Positions 9,134-17,933 of a stretch of 64,000 nt of DNA are shown here, piece after piece. This stretch comes from Hoeflea_A sp039025395 (lineage in GTDB: Bacteria; Pseudomonadota; Alphaproteobacteria; Rhizobiales; Rhizobiaceae): contig JBCCOK010000020.1 of the NCBI GenBank assembly GCA_039025395.1, positions 13,191 to 77,190 on the forward strand. Direction: 5' to 3'. The notes under the pieces were generated by a model. That model was given only the letters and a program-made list of their open reading frames with translations, did not search any database and was not told where the DNA came from. The translations under genes and the position numbers were made by a program. Each line of letters starts with the position of its first letter. The first letter of the stretch is position 1.

Positions 9134-9682
9134 ATGTCACTTCGATCTTTCCTGGCTGTTTTGACGCTCCTTTGCGCGGGCTCCGCAACGCCGGCCCTCG
9201 CCGATTCTGGCGACAAGGCGTTCTTCGACTCCGTATCGGGCGTCTGGCGCGGACCAGGCGAAATCGTTGCTGGAAAATACAAGGGAACCAAGTTCGCTTG
9301 CACATTTACAGGCGGGCCGTCTGCAGAACATGCGGTCGGTGTCGCGATGGATGGTCGCTGCCGCGTTGGCATTTTCTCGCAAAAAATGAGAGCCTTCATA
9401 GGACAGCAGGGCGACAACTATTCCGGAAAATTTCAGGATGGTGCCGAAGGAGAAGGCCTCGATATCGTTTCCGGCAGGATTGATGGCGACAAAATCGTCG
9501 TCGGAATCAACCGCAAGCGGCTTAACGGTGCAATGGTTGCCCACCTCCAGGAGCCGGATGTCATGAATGTCACGATATCGGTCCAGGTGCAGGATGAGCT
9601 GATACCGGTTATAGGAATGACGCTTTCGCGTGGCAGCAAGGTCGGCGCAGACAGGCGAAGCCAGCCGCAACAGACGCGTTAG
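9134..9682 (+). CDS. Secreted protein of unknown function
   Basis: 182 aa. An N-terminal Sec signal (residues 1-23, hydrophobic FLAVLTLLCAGSATPALA, likely AxA cleavage before DSGDK) points to the periplasm. The mature part is beta-rich in character with conserved-looking WRGPGEIVAGKYKGTKF and two cysteines that could form a disulfide. I do not recognise a named domain; similar proteins occur in other rhizobia. It is monocistronic and convergent with folK (12-bp gap), where the short palindrome GAGCGCTC is the only structure. Confidence 0.75.
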   Translation: MSLRSFLAVLTLLCAGSATPALADSGDKAFFDSVSGVWRGPGEIVAGKYKGTKFACTFTGGPSAEHAVGVAMDGRCRVGIFSQKMRAFIGQQGDNYSGKFQDGAEGEGLDIVSGRIDGDKIVVGINRKRLNGAMVAHLQEPDVMNVTISVQVQDELIPVIGMTLSRGSKVGADRRSQPQQTR

Positions 9683-9694
9683 AGCGCTCTCGCG

Positions 9695-10249
9695 TCAATC
9701 CTGACTATAGCGTCTCTCGTCGGCGCCCCCGAGCTCCCACCAAGATCCGTCGGAACTGACAATTTCGATATCCGAACGTTCAGCCAGAAGCAGCCACTCC
9801 GCCAATCCCTTGTCGTTTACGCTGATGCCGGTCGAGATGTCCATCAGCGGCATCAACACGAAAGCCCGTTCATGCATGTGAGGATGGGGTATCGTCAGCT
9901 GCGCGTCGTTCACGGCGGCGGTGTCATAGGTCAGAATGTCAATATCGATGATCCGCGGACCCCACCTTTCGCGCCGGATCCGTTTGAGGCGTCGTTCCGT
10001 CTTGAGGCAGACGGCAAGCAAATCATGGGGGGAAAGACTGGTCGATACGCATGCGCAGCTGTTGAAGAACCAATCCTGATCGGTCTTTCCCCAAGGTGGC
10101 GTTCGGTAAAGTCTTGATACTGCCGTGACATCAATTTGGCGGTGTTCATCAAGCAGTTGCAGCGCCGAAGCCATGCTGAGCGCTGGGTCTCCGATATTGC
10201 CACCCAGACCAAGAAACGCGTGGTACAGGTCATTATTATTTCGGAACAT
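9695..10249 (-). CDS. folK: 6-hydroxymethyl-7,8-dihydropterin pyrophosphokinase
   Basis: 184 aa. Transfers pyrophosphate from ATP to hydroxymethyl-dihydropterin, the step before dihydropteroate synthase in folate synthesis. Signature elements seen: LGLGGNIGD near the N-terminus, RRERWGPRIIDIDIL with the catalytic Asp pair, and IPHPHMHERAFVL. It is the last gene of folP-folB-folK; its start lies 14 bp inside folB, which indicates translational coupling. Confidence 0.95.
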   Translation of the reverse strand: MFRNNNDLYHAFLGLGGNIGDPALSMASALQLLDEHRQIDVTAVSRLYRTPPWGKTDQDWFFNSCACVSTSLSPHDLLAVCLKTERRLKRIRRERWGPRIIDIDILTYDTAAVNDAQLTIPHPHMHERAFVLMPLMDISTGISVNDKGLAEWLLLAERSDIEIVSSDGSWWELGGADERRYSQD

Positions 10250-10607
10250 ATTCTACAATAACCTCAGCATGATCCAGGACACCGGGAATGGGCGCGCCTG
10301 GTTTGCGGATTGTAACGATCACGCGCCGTATCGATGAAAACCTTTCACAAAGATCTTCGGCGATCCGATATGCAAGCGCTTCAATCAGCTTGAAGCGCTG
10401 TTTTGTTACTACGCGCTCGAGCTCTGCGTAGACGGCACCGTAGTCGACAGCGTGATGGTAGTTGTCCGTTTTGAGTGCATCCGTTACGACAACATCCATC
10501 TCGACATCGATCTGAAAGCTCTGGCCAAGCCGGGCCTCCTCGTCCAAAACACCGTGACGGGCAAAGAACAGGCAGTTTTTCAAGCCGATGCGATAGGTAT
10601 CACTCAT
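10236..10607 (-). CDS. folB: Dihydroneopterin aldolase
   Basis: 123 aa, the usual length for FolB, which converts dihydroneopterin to hydroxymethyl-dihydropterin and glycolaldehyde. The conserved N-terminal LKNCLFFARHGVLDEE and the segment KLIEALAYRIAEDL near the middle are diagnostic. It overlaps folP by 4 bp (ATGA type) upstream and folK by 14 bp downstream, so the three genes form one compact operon. Confidence 0.95.
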   Translation of the reverse strand: MSDTYRIGLKNCLFFARHGVLDEEARLGQSFQIDVEMDVVVTDALKTDNYHHAVDYGAVYAELERVVTKQRFKLIEALAYRIAEDLCERFSSIRRVIVTIRKPGAPIPGVLDHAEVIVEYVPK

Positions 10608-11494
10608 GAAGATACTCGCATTCGCCGACTTGTCACGACGGCGTCAGCCATGGCAAGGGCATCCCGATTGAACGCAACATTGTGTACCCGAAAAATGGCG
10701 GCACCCTGCAAGCGAAGCATCGCCGTGGTGGCTGCCGTTGCGACATCGCGTTCATCCGTTTGCCGACCGCTGATGGCACCCACAAATCGCTTGCGTGACG
10801 TGCCCGCAACCAGCGGAAAACCGAAAGCATGAAGTTCGTCAAAGCGGGCAATAAGCTCGACGTTTTCAGATGGATCTTTCGCGAACCCGAAGCCCGGGTC
10901 AAGGACAATCGCCTCGTCGCGGATACCCGCCGACCTTGCCGCCTCTAACGACTTTCCCAGAAATCCGATCTGATCCGCAACAACGTCGGCCGCTTTTTCG
11001 CGGTTGCGGCCAGTGTGCATAATACACAGGCCGGCGCCAAGGTCAGCCGCAACCGCGGCCAGATCCGCGTCCTTCTGAAGGCCCCAAACGTCATTGATGA
11101 TGTGTGCACCGGCTTTAATGCCGCGCTCTGCTGTCTCAGCCCTGTAAGTGTCGATTGAGATTATCGTATCGCTGCGCTTTGCCAGTTCTTCGATCACCGG
11201 AATGACGCGCGCCTGTTCAGTAACCGCGTCAACCGGCTCGGCGCCCGGACGCGTCGACTCTCCGCCGATATCGACAATGGCTGCGCCTAAGGAGGCCGCA
11301 TCCATTGCTGCTGCAACCGCCGTATCCGCGTCGTTAAAGCGCCCGCCATCGGAAAAAGAATCGGGCGTCACATTAATGATAGCCTGCAGATGTCCACGGG
11401 GCCCGACCTCCAGGGTCCGGCCGTGACCGAGCTGCCACGTTCGCCGATCGAATGGCGACCCGACATGCTTTTCTTCGGCTTTGCTGACTGCCAT
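10604..11494 (-). CDS. folP: Dihydropteroate synthase
   Basis: Condenses hydroxymethyl-dihydropterin pyrophosphate with p-aminobenzoate; it is the sulfonamide target. Conserved elements: IINVTPDSFSDGG, VDIGGESTRPGAEPV, ISIDTYRAETAERG, IINDVWG and VLDPGFGFAK. First gene of the folate operon. The start is uncertain. ATG 11494 is used here; a GTG at 11503 sits 11 bases after AAGGAG and could be the real start, and the frame is open to a GTG at 11554. About 25-30 residues precede the catalytic barrel, as in rhizobial homologues. Confidence 0.94.
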   Translation of the reverse strand: MAVSKAEEKHVGSPFDRRTWQLGHGRTLEVGPRGHLQAIINVTPDSFSDGGRFNDADTAVAAAMDAASLGAAIVDIGGESTRPGAEPVDAVTEQARVIPVIEELAKRSDTIISIDTYRAETAERGIKAGAHIINDVWGLQKDADLAAVAADLGAGLCIMHTGRNREKAADVVADQIGFLGKSLEAARSAGIRDEAIVLDPGFGFAKDPSENVELIARFDELHAFGFPLVAGTSRKRFVGAISGRQTDERDVATAATTAMLRLQGAAIFRVHNVAFNRDALAMADAVVTSRRMRVSS

Positions 11495-11664
11495 CGACAA
11501 CACGATCGCTTTGACTCCTTGAAGGGTGGGTTCGGAACCGTCGTGCCAACGCACGTCAACCGGTTACATGGTCGGGCAATGCTCGATTTGGCTCTGGTGT
11601 AAAATCGGATCTCGAAGCCTGGATCATCCAATCCCTCGTTTGATGCGGCGTAATTGCCGGTCGA

Positions 11665-11985
11665 TCAGGCCTGCCTTTCAGGCACATGCACAATAAGGCC
11701 GTCAAGTTCCGGCGAGATCTTGACCTGGCAGGAAAGCCGGGAATTCGGCTTCACCTCATAAGCAAAATCAAGCATATCTTCTTCCATAACATCAGGTGCG
11801 CCGACGGCGCTGCTCCATTCCTCGTCAATATAAACATGGCAGGTCGCGCAGGCACACGCGCCACCGCATTCGGCTTCGATACCCGGAACCGAGTTGCGGA
11901 CGGCATTTTCCATCACCGTTGACCCGTCGGCGGCATCAATTTCAAATCTCATGCCGTCAAAAGCAACGATTGTCAGTTTGGTCAT
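11665..11985 (-). CDS. [2Fe-2S] ferredoxin, adrenodoxin/Isc type
   Basis: 106 aa. The cluster ligands are C40-x5-C46-x2-C49 and C86, the spacing of adrenodoxin-like ferredoxins; C44 is extra. The acidic stretch DVMEEDMLDFA matches the partner-binding helix of this class. Such ferredoxins feed electrons to P450s or to Fe-S assembly; no reductase or isc gene is adjacent, so the partner is unknown. It lies upstream of folP on the same strand but is separated by about 170 bp. Confidence 0.93.
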   Translation of the reverse strand: MTKLTIVAFDGMRFEIDAADGSTVMENAVRNSVPGIEAECGGACACATCHVYIDEEWSSAVGAPDVMEEDMLDFAYEVKPNSRLSCQVKISPELDGLIVHVPERQA

Positions 11986-12119
11986 TCATGAGGCTCCGCG
12001 AATACAGCGACAATGCGGAGTTAAAGACACCTGCGTGGATGTCAAGCGTTGAGATGCCCTCGCGCCGGGCAGTGTTTCATGAGCGGCGGCCTACGCCGCA
12101 AATGCGCCTGCAGCCCGAT

Positions 12120-12500
12120 TTAGCGGGACAGGCCGTGGATGAAGTTCTCGACGTCGACCACCGCGTCGGTTAATACATCGTGCAGAACACCGTCATTCGG
12201 GTCGGCTTCCAGACCTTGTGCGACCCGCGATACGCAGAATGCACCGACACTGGATGCGGATCCGCGTAACGTCCGCGCCACCGCGACAAGGTCGGCCGTA
12301 TTGGTCAGGTGATTGGCTCCGCACAGCTGATTGACGCACTGCCTCGCCTGACGAGCAAAAAGACACAGGACTTGCGTTTCCTTATCCTTGTCACCAGACG
12401 TTTGCCGCGCGAGATGGACCAGATCGATGGGCCGTTCGCTCGACGGGCTGTTTCGCTGTTTGTGTTCGGGAGGCTCGAAGATTTCCCGGCGCGTAGACAT
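12120..12500 (-). CDS. Hpt-like protein lacking the phospho-accepting histidine
   Basis: 126 aa. The C-terminal half aligns by eye with histidine-phosphotransfer domains around ARTLRGSASSVGAF, where active Hpt domains have AHTLKGSA. Here the histidine is Arg76, encoded CGG, so phosphotransfer through this residue is impossible. The N-terminal 25 residues are polar and probably disordered. ATG 12500 was chosen because AAGGAAAGGGA precedes it; the frame is open to 12584. It is divergent from the giant coiled-coil gene, with a CtrA-like octamer between them. It may act as a binding decoy or anti-phosphorelay protein (inference). An unrelated helical bundle is the alternative. Confidence 0.6.
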   Translation of the reverse strand: MSTRREIFEPPEHKQRNSPSSERPIDLVHLARQTSGDKDKETQVLCLFARQARQCVNQLCGANHLTNTADLVAVARTLRGSASSVGAFCVSRVAQGLEADPNDGVLHDVLTDAVVDVENFIHGLSR

Positions 12501-12919
12501 CGCTATCCCTTTCCTTCTGTTGGACAATTTAGTGCACAACAGAATCCCCAGTTTCGGCTTAACGGGTCCAGAGATTGGGCTCAAAAGTTGTATTTATGGT
12601 TAATGTCCCGTAAATACCGGATTCGCGGCCAAATTTAGCTGTGGGTATCGCCGGTTAGCAGAATTCTTTCATTAGCCGGGCTGACCGAAGGTGAGGTACA
12701 ATTTGTTTCTGACCGTCAACTGTGCCAGAACAAGCAGCAGGTACACGTCAAGCCCCGGTAAACCGGGCATTGTGTGAGGAGTTAGCTGCCTGGAAGGCCG
12801 GTTTTTCGGGATGCGTGCGGCTCCGTCTAAGGTAGCGGACATCTCCTTCCGACATATCGGACCGCCGACCGGGATTCGTCCCGGGAGAACAGGGTGCATA
12901 GTACGAGGCATTAAACAGT
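12501..12919. other. Divergent intergenic region Hpt-like / giant coiled-coil gene
   Basis: About 420 bases with no gene that I can support. ATGGTTAA at 12596-12603 is the reverse complement of TTAACCAT, a CtrA-type octamer. Promoters for both flanking genes are expected here. The long leader of the giant gene has several GC-rich short inverted repeats but no recognised riboswitch. Confidence 0.4.
12596..12603 (-). promoter_or_regulatory. CtrA-like motif TTAACCAT
   Basis: Reads TTAACCAT on the minus strand, about 95 bases upstream of the Hpt-like start. It matches the rhizobial CtrA octamer; chance occurrence is possible. Confidence 0.25.
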
Positions 12920-15900
12920 ATGGCGAAACGCAACGCTCAGAGCAAACCTGTCAGCGATGATCCGCTCAAGGCACTCGAAGAAGCCCTTCGCCTTGATCTC
13001 GAAGAGCATCAGGATCCGGATCTGGAAGACGAACCCTCGCTTGATGATTTGGAAGCTCAGGTCGCATCCGCAGCTGCTGAACTTGCCAAGTCCGATGCAG
13101 CAGATGAAGCTTTGGCGGATACCGAGAATCTGGCGCAACAGCCGCATGAGCAGTCGAAAGCGAAAACGGCTCGGGCTCCCGGGCAACGCCCGCCTCAAAA
13201 ACGCGTCCAACGCGATCAGAGCCGCATCGGCCGCGTTCAACCGCGCAATGGAAGCAAGCCGCAAAAACAGCCCAAGCGGAAAGAGGTCCAACCAACGTCA
13301 CCGGTTTTCGCGCCCGCCAACGACGACAGCCGCGAATCCCGAGCCGCGATTATGCGGTCTCTGGACGGCAAGGCTGGACGAGCAGCGCGGCTGATCACCT
13401 ATGCTGCGGCGGCGGTTTGGGCACTCGGCGGGCTCCTGCTGTCCAATTTGGTTTACGGATCAGTCTTCGCCAATATCGGCTCTTTCTCTGACCTCGCCAA
13501 CAACCCGCAGGTGTTGATTACCTTCTTAGCGATTGTCGTTCCCGTGCTTGTCATCCTCGGCTTCGGAATGATGATTGCGCGCGCGCAGGAAATGCGATCC
13601 ATAGCCCGCTCGATGGCGGAGCTTTCCGTCCGGTTGTTTGAACCCGAAACCATGGCGACCGACAATATCATGCGTGTCGGTCAAGCGGTTCGCCGCGAGG
13701 TTTCGGCGATCAACGAAGGGATCGAGCGTACGATTGCCAGGGCATCCGAGCTGGAAACACTTGTTCATTCCGAAATCAACGCGCTTGAACACAGCTATTC
13801 TGACAATGAGGTGCGGTTGCGCAGCCTCGTTGAAGGTCTCAGCAATGAGCGCGAAGCGATTGTCAGTCATTCGGAACGGGTGCGCGCATCCATTGTCAGC
13901 GCCCATGAGCAGCTTCGCGAAGAACTGGAATCGGCCGGCGATGAGATTTCAGGCCGCTTGACGACATCAGGTAAGGCTGTTGCGGGATTGCTCGATGCAC
14001 GGACCACAAAATTGCAGGATCAGGCCGATGAGCTGACGCAATCGGTCTCCGACCTGCTGCAGAAGCGCACGGAAGCGCTCATGCTTTCATTCGGCAACTC
14101 CGGTCGATCGCTGGCCAAGGAGTTCGACAACCGCCTTGACGCTCTTCAGGAAAACCTGACCGAACACGGCCGCAACCTGCTAACCGAATTTGAGACTCGC
14201 GCCTCGTCGCTCGACAACAATACGAAAAAGCTCAACACCATCCTGAACGAACGCGCACTGCAACTCAACGAAACACTGGTGACCCGCACAAAGGAAATCA
14301 GCGAGAGCCTGACCAGCGGCGAACAGGCACTCAGCGGCGGCCTCGACTCCGTTATCAATTCGCTGAATGCCAAGCTCGATGAAAAATCAGTGAATTTTCG
14401 TCAAAGCCTGCAGCAGAATGCCGAAGACGCGATGAGCGATCTGGATGCGCGATCAGGCTTCTTCGAGGAACGGCTGCAGGGGACAATTTCACAACTGAAC
14501 ACGGCCTTTGACGAGCGCGTTTCAGATTTCACATCAGCGTTTGACCAACGCAGCGGCTCGCTCGCCAGCAAGCTGAACGAAAGCCTTCAAAGCATCAATG
14601 ACACGCTGACGGACAGCACCGGCTCGATGGAAAACCTGCTGGCGTCCAATGCGACCCGCCTTGAAGAGAAAATGGCCGACACCAGCGCCCAGATCGAGAA
14701 CAAGCTCGACGCCAAGGTCGGCGCTGTCGAAAGGGCGTTGCAAAGCACATCCGAACGTGTCGATGAAATGATGGTTGGCGGCGCAGAAAGCATCGGCAGG
14801 GCAGTAAACGAGCAAACAGCTGCGCTTACCGACTCGCTGAATGCAACAGCAACCAACATATCCGCGATCATTCGTGACGGTGCCCAAACCATCGACAATT
14901 CGGCCGCCGATAATGCCCAGAAACTGGAATCGACACTCAGCGGCAGCGCAGAGCGTCTAGAGGGCCTGATCGGTTTCGGTACAGCCGCCATCAACAATGC
15001 GACCGCCGACAGTGCCGAGAAGCTGGAATCAACGCTTGGTTCCAGTGCCGAGCGTTTGCAAAATCTGATCCGCGAAGGCACGCAAGCGCTCAGCAACGTT
15101 TCAAACGATGGTACCCAATCGCTCGCCAACACGCTTGGCGCCAACGCCGAACGATTGGAAAACCTTCTCAACGAAGGGGCTGGCGCGGTCAGTCGAGCAG
15201 TGACCGAAAATACCCATGCGCTGGCTGTTACGCTTGGTTCGAACGCAGAGCGTATCGACAATCTGATCCGCGAGGGAACAGGCGCAATAGCGGGCTCCAT
15301 CAACGACAACACGCAAGCGCTTGAAAGCTCGCTTCAGACCGGCGCTGAAAAAATCGACACTCTGGTTCGTGACGGCAGCGGTGCGATCGCAAGTTCCGTC
15401 AATGAGAGCACCGAGCTGCTTGCAAATACGCTCGATTCGAATGCCAACAGGATCGATACGCTGATCCGCGATGCTGCGGGCACCATAGCCGGGTCCGCTG
15501 TTGAAAACACAGATCTGCTGGCGAACACGCTTGAGACCAGCGCTGAGCGCATTGAAACGCTCATGAGCACCGGAAACACGAGACTATCGGAAACGTTGGC
15601 AAACGAGTTCTCATCGCTGTCTGACAAGCTGGATGACAGTGTCGCGGCGATCGACTCGACAATGGCAGGCAGTATCGATCGGATCGGCGTCACGATCGAT
15701 GAGCGCACGTCAAGCATGCAGGAGCGCCTGCAAACCATGGATACGGCTCTGAGCGCAGGGCTTGAAGGCGTTACCGCGACGATCGAGACCCAGGCCCTTG
15801 GCATGGCAACGACGCTGCGCGATACCGTCGCACAGGCCGTTGAGCAAATGGATGCGGAGGCGTCGAGATCTTCTGAATCGCTTCAGGTCATCGGCGATGG

Positions 15901-17926
15901 CTTCTCCGCCCGCCTCGCTGAAACCGCCGCCAATTACTCGGAAGCGATCGAAGTCCGCCTCTCGGAACGCACCGAGGCGCTCAATCGCCAGCTTTCTGAC
16001 CTGACCACAAGGCTTTCCGACAGCGAATCCGGCATTCTGGGCGCAGCCCAGGCCATCACCGACGCGGCGGTTGGGGCCGGCGAAAAGGTCAGCGAACAGG
16101 CCAAGGTGATCGCGACACAGTTTGCAGACAGCGAAAAGGCGATGGACATACGCAGCGGCTCTATCAAGGCAACGCTGGACGAACACACGCGCGAACTCAA
16201 TTCAATGCTGTCGAGCAGGTCTGCTGAGCTGGCGAGGCTTCTGGAAGAAGAAGCCGCACCGCTTGTCGAGACCTATGCTGAAAAAGGCGCTCATATAACC
16301 AAGGAGCTAAGGGACATCACAGTTGCAAGCGCCGAACGGCTTCAGGAACAAAGCGCCGCGCTGGTGGACGCTCTTACATCGCGCACCCGCGAGACACTTG
16401 ACGCAATCGAGAGCGCAGGCTCCAGCCTGAAGACCGAAGTCACCGACCTGATCTCGGAACTCGGACGCAGCAATGCGGCAATCTCCGATCTGGTCAACAA
16501 TACGGCAACCACGCTTGAAGCGGTCGACTCCCGTCTGACAGACACGACCGAGAAATTTGCTGACAGGGCCGGAAGCGCCGCTGATCTTTTTTCCAATTCG
16601 ACAGAAATCCTGCGTTCGAACATTACCCAGCTCGACACGATTTCCGCCGACACGCTTGAGCGCGTCTCGTCCATTGCGGGCAGTTTCGGCGACCATTCGA
16701 AAGTATTGTCATCGGCATCCGATCTGCTTGCTTCCGCCCAATCCAGCCTTTCCAATACGCTGGAAGAACGCAAGCAGGCCCTTGAGGACCTTTCCGCCGG
16801 GCTTGTATCGCGCTCCGACGACATCGGAAGGAATCTCAGGGCCGTTGAATCGATTGTCGATGAGGCATTCGGCAAGGCGAAGGACCGTGCCGAAAGCACG
16901 GCCAAAGAGCTTTCCGGTGGCTTGTCTGCCTCCCTGAAGAACATCGAAGATCTGTTGGGTGATACCGAAAAACGCTCTGCGTCTACAGCAGATGTCATGA
17001 AGCAGGCGATCAAGGAAGCCGTTGAAGAAGCGATTGAACGTTTTTCGGGCGCCACAGAGGAAATCCGGCAATCAGCCAAGGAGATTCGCGACGAGCTTGG
17101 CGATACGCGTGACGAAATAAAAAAGGGTGTTTTCGACCTACCAGAGGAAACGCGCGAAAGCACAGCAGCAATGCGCAAGGCCGTATCCGATCAAATCAAG
17201 GCCCTGCAGGACCTGTCATCAATTGTTCAGCAGTCGTCGCACATGCTTGATCACGCAAGTCCGAAGACGGAGCCAAGCAGCGACAGATCTCCCCCGAGGG
17301 ATGTCCGCAAAGCCTCGGCAGAACCACCAAGAAGACCGGCGCCAAAGCAGCAGAAGCCCGTGATGCCGTCGGCGCCGCCGCCGAAAATCGATTTACGCGG
17401 TGGCCTTGAAGTGAGTAAGGGCGAAACGGAAAAACCTGAAACACGCAAACCGCAGGGCGAAGGCTGGGTCCGCGACCTTTTGCGTAGCGCATCGCGAAAA
17501 GAGGACGAACACGATACGGATCAGCCGCCCCGCGCCACGGGCACATCTGCCGCCAACAATGCGCGCACGCGCAACCCTCGTCAGGTAGTTGAGTCGCTCA
17601 ATTCCCTCTCCGTGGACATAGCAAGAGCCATCGACCACGATGCATCGGTCGAATTGTGGCGGCGTTACCAGAGCGGCGAACGGGACATCTTCACGCGGCG
17701 GCTTTATACGCTGAAAGGCCAGAAGACGTTTGAAGAGATCAAGACCAAATACGCCCATGAACCTGAGTTTCGCACGGCGGTCGATCATTATATCGCTGAT
17801 TTCGAAAAGTTACTGACCGATGTAGCAAAGACCGACCGTGACCAGGTGGTGACCCAGACTTATCTCACTTCGGATACGGGCAAAGTCTACACGATGCTTG
17901 CACATGCGAGCGGCCGGCTGAAATAG
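12920..17926 (+). CDS. Giant two-TM coiled-coil protein, apolipoprotein/kinesin-like annotation type
   Basis: 1668 aa. Layout: acidic then basic, Gln/Lys-rich N-terminus (1-150); two TM helices (about 156-180 and 198-219); long helical region (about 230-1440) with hendecad/heptad character, including nine tandem 33-residue repeats at 610-906; Pro-rich linker (about 1440-1550); and a compact C-terminal domain (about 1555-1668) with RDIFTRRLYTLKGQKTFEEI and YLTSDTGKVYTMLAHASGRL, which recurs in Hyphomicrobiales homologues. Databases usually label the family hypothetical, kinesin-like or apolipoprotein A1/A4/E-like because of the helices; kinesin is certainly wrong, since there is no P-loop motor. 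A structural or scaffold role at the inner membrane is plausible. The start ATG is preceded only by a weak GAGG. Confidence 0.85.
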   Translation: MAKRNAQSKPVSDDPLKALEEALRLDLEEHQDPDLEDEPSLDDLEAQVASAAAELAKSDAADEALADTENLAQQPHEQSKAKTARAPGQRPPQKRVQRDQSRIGRVQPRNGSKPQKQPKRKEVQPTSPVFAPANDDSRESRAAIMRSLDGKAGRAARLITYAAAAVWALGGLLLSNLVYGSVFANIGSFSDLANNPQVLITFLAIVVPVLVILGFGMMIARAQEMRSIARSMAELSVRLFEPETMATDNIMRVGQAVRREVSAINEGIERTIARASELETLVHSEINALEHSYSDNEVRLRSLVEGLSNEREAIVSHSERVRASIVSAHEQLREELESAGDEISGRLTTSGKAVAGLLDARTTKLQDQADELTQSVSDLLQKRTEALMLSFGNSGRSLAKEFDNRLDALQENLTEHGRNLLTEFETRASSLDNNTKKLNTILNERALQLNETLVTRTKEISESLTSGEQALSGGLDSVINSLNAKLDEKSVNFRQSLQQNAEDAMSDLDARSGFFEERLQGTISQLNTAFDERVSDFTSAFDQRSGSLASKLNESLQSINDTLTDSTGSMENLLASNATRLEEKMADTSAQIENKLDAKVGAVERALQSTSERVDEMMVGGAESIGRAVNEQTAALTDSLNATATNISAIIRDGAQTIDNSAADNAQKLESTLSGSAERLEGLIGFGTAAINNATADSAEKLESTLGSSAERLQNLIREGTQALSNVSNDGTQSLANTLGANAERLENLLNEGAGAVSRAVTENTHALAVTLGSNAERIDNLIREGTGAIAGSINDNTQALESSLQTGAEKIDTLVRDGSGAIASSVNESTELLANTLDSNANRIDTLIRDAAGTIAGSAVENTDLLANTLETSAERIETLMSTGNTRLSETLANEFSSLSDKLDDSVAAIDSTMAGSIDRIGVTIDERTSSMQERLQTMDTALSAGLEGVTATIETQALGMATTLRDTVAQAVEQMDAEASRSSESLQVIGDGFSARLAETAANYSEAIEVRLSERTEALNRQLSDLTTRLSDSESGILGAAQAITDAAVGAGEKVSEQAKVIATQFADSEKAMDIRSGSIKATLDEHTRELNSMLSSRSAELARLLEEEAAPLVETYAEKGAHITKELRDITVASAERLQEQSAALVDALTSRTRETLDAIESAGSSLKTEVTDLISELGRSNAAISDLVNNTATTLEAVDSRLTDTTEKFADRAGSAADLFSNSTEILRSNITQLDTISADTLERVSSIAGSFGDHSKVLSSASDLLASAQSSLSNTLEERKQALEDLSAGLVSRSDDIGRNLRAVESIVDEAFGKAKDRAESTAKELSGGLSASLKNIEDLLGDTEKRSASTADVMKQAIKEAVEEAIERFSGATEEIRQSAKEIRDELGDTRDEIKKGVFDLPEETRESTAAMRKAVSDQIKALQDLSSIVQQSSHMLDHASPKTEPSSDRSPPRDVRKASAEPPRRPAPKQQKPVMPSAPPPKIDLRGGLEVSKGETEKPETRKPQGEGWVRDLLRSASRKEDEHDTDQPPRATGTSAANNARTRNPRQVVESLNSLSVDIARAIDHDASVELWRRYQSGERDIFTRRLYTLKGQKTFEEIKTKYAHEPEFRTAVDHYIADFEKLLTDVAKTDRDQVVTQTYLTSDTGKVYTMLAHASGRLK
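14747..15637 (+). repeat. Nine in-frame tandem 99-bp units (33-residue repeats)
   Basis: Nine consecutive 33-residue units at residues 610-906 of the giant protein. The consensus begins NAERIDNLIREGTGAI and ends near LANTL plus two residues. 33 is three hendecads (11-mers), which suits a straight or right-handed amphipathic coil. At the DNA level the units are clearly diverged, so the array is old rather than a fresh expansion. The flanking helical regions show the same flavour with less regular spacing. Confidence 0.85.
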
Positions 17927-17933
17927 GCCGCTC
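17908..17933. terminator. Hairpin at convergent gene ends
   Basis: GAGCGGCC at 17908-17915 pairs with GGCCGCTC at 17926-17933 around a 10-base loop. It spans the stop codon of the giant gene and the end of the lipoprotein gene coming from the other side. There is no T-run, so it is only a possible bidirectional terminator. Confidence 0.35.

Noticed and set aside
14747..15637. Regular 99-bp periodicity considered as a CRISPR-like or satellite array
   Set aside because: Units are in frame, diverged and without spacers; they encode protein repeats.
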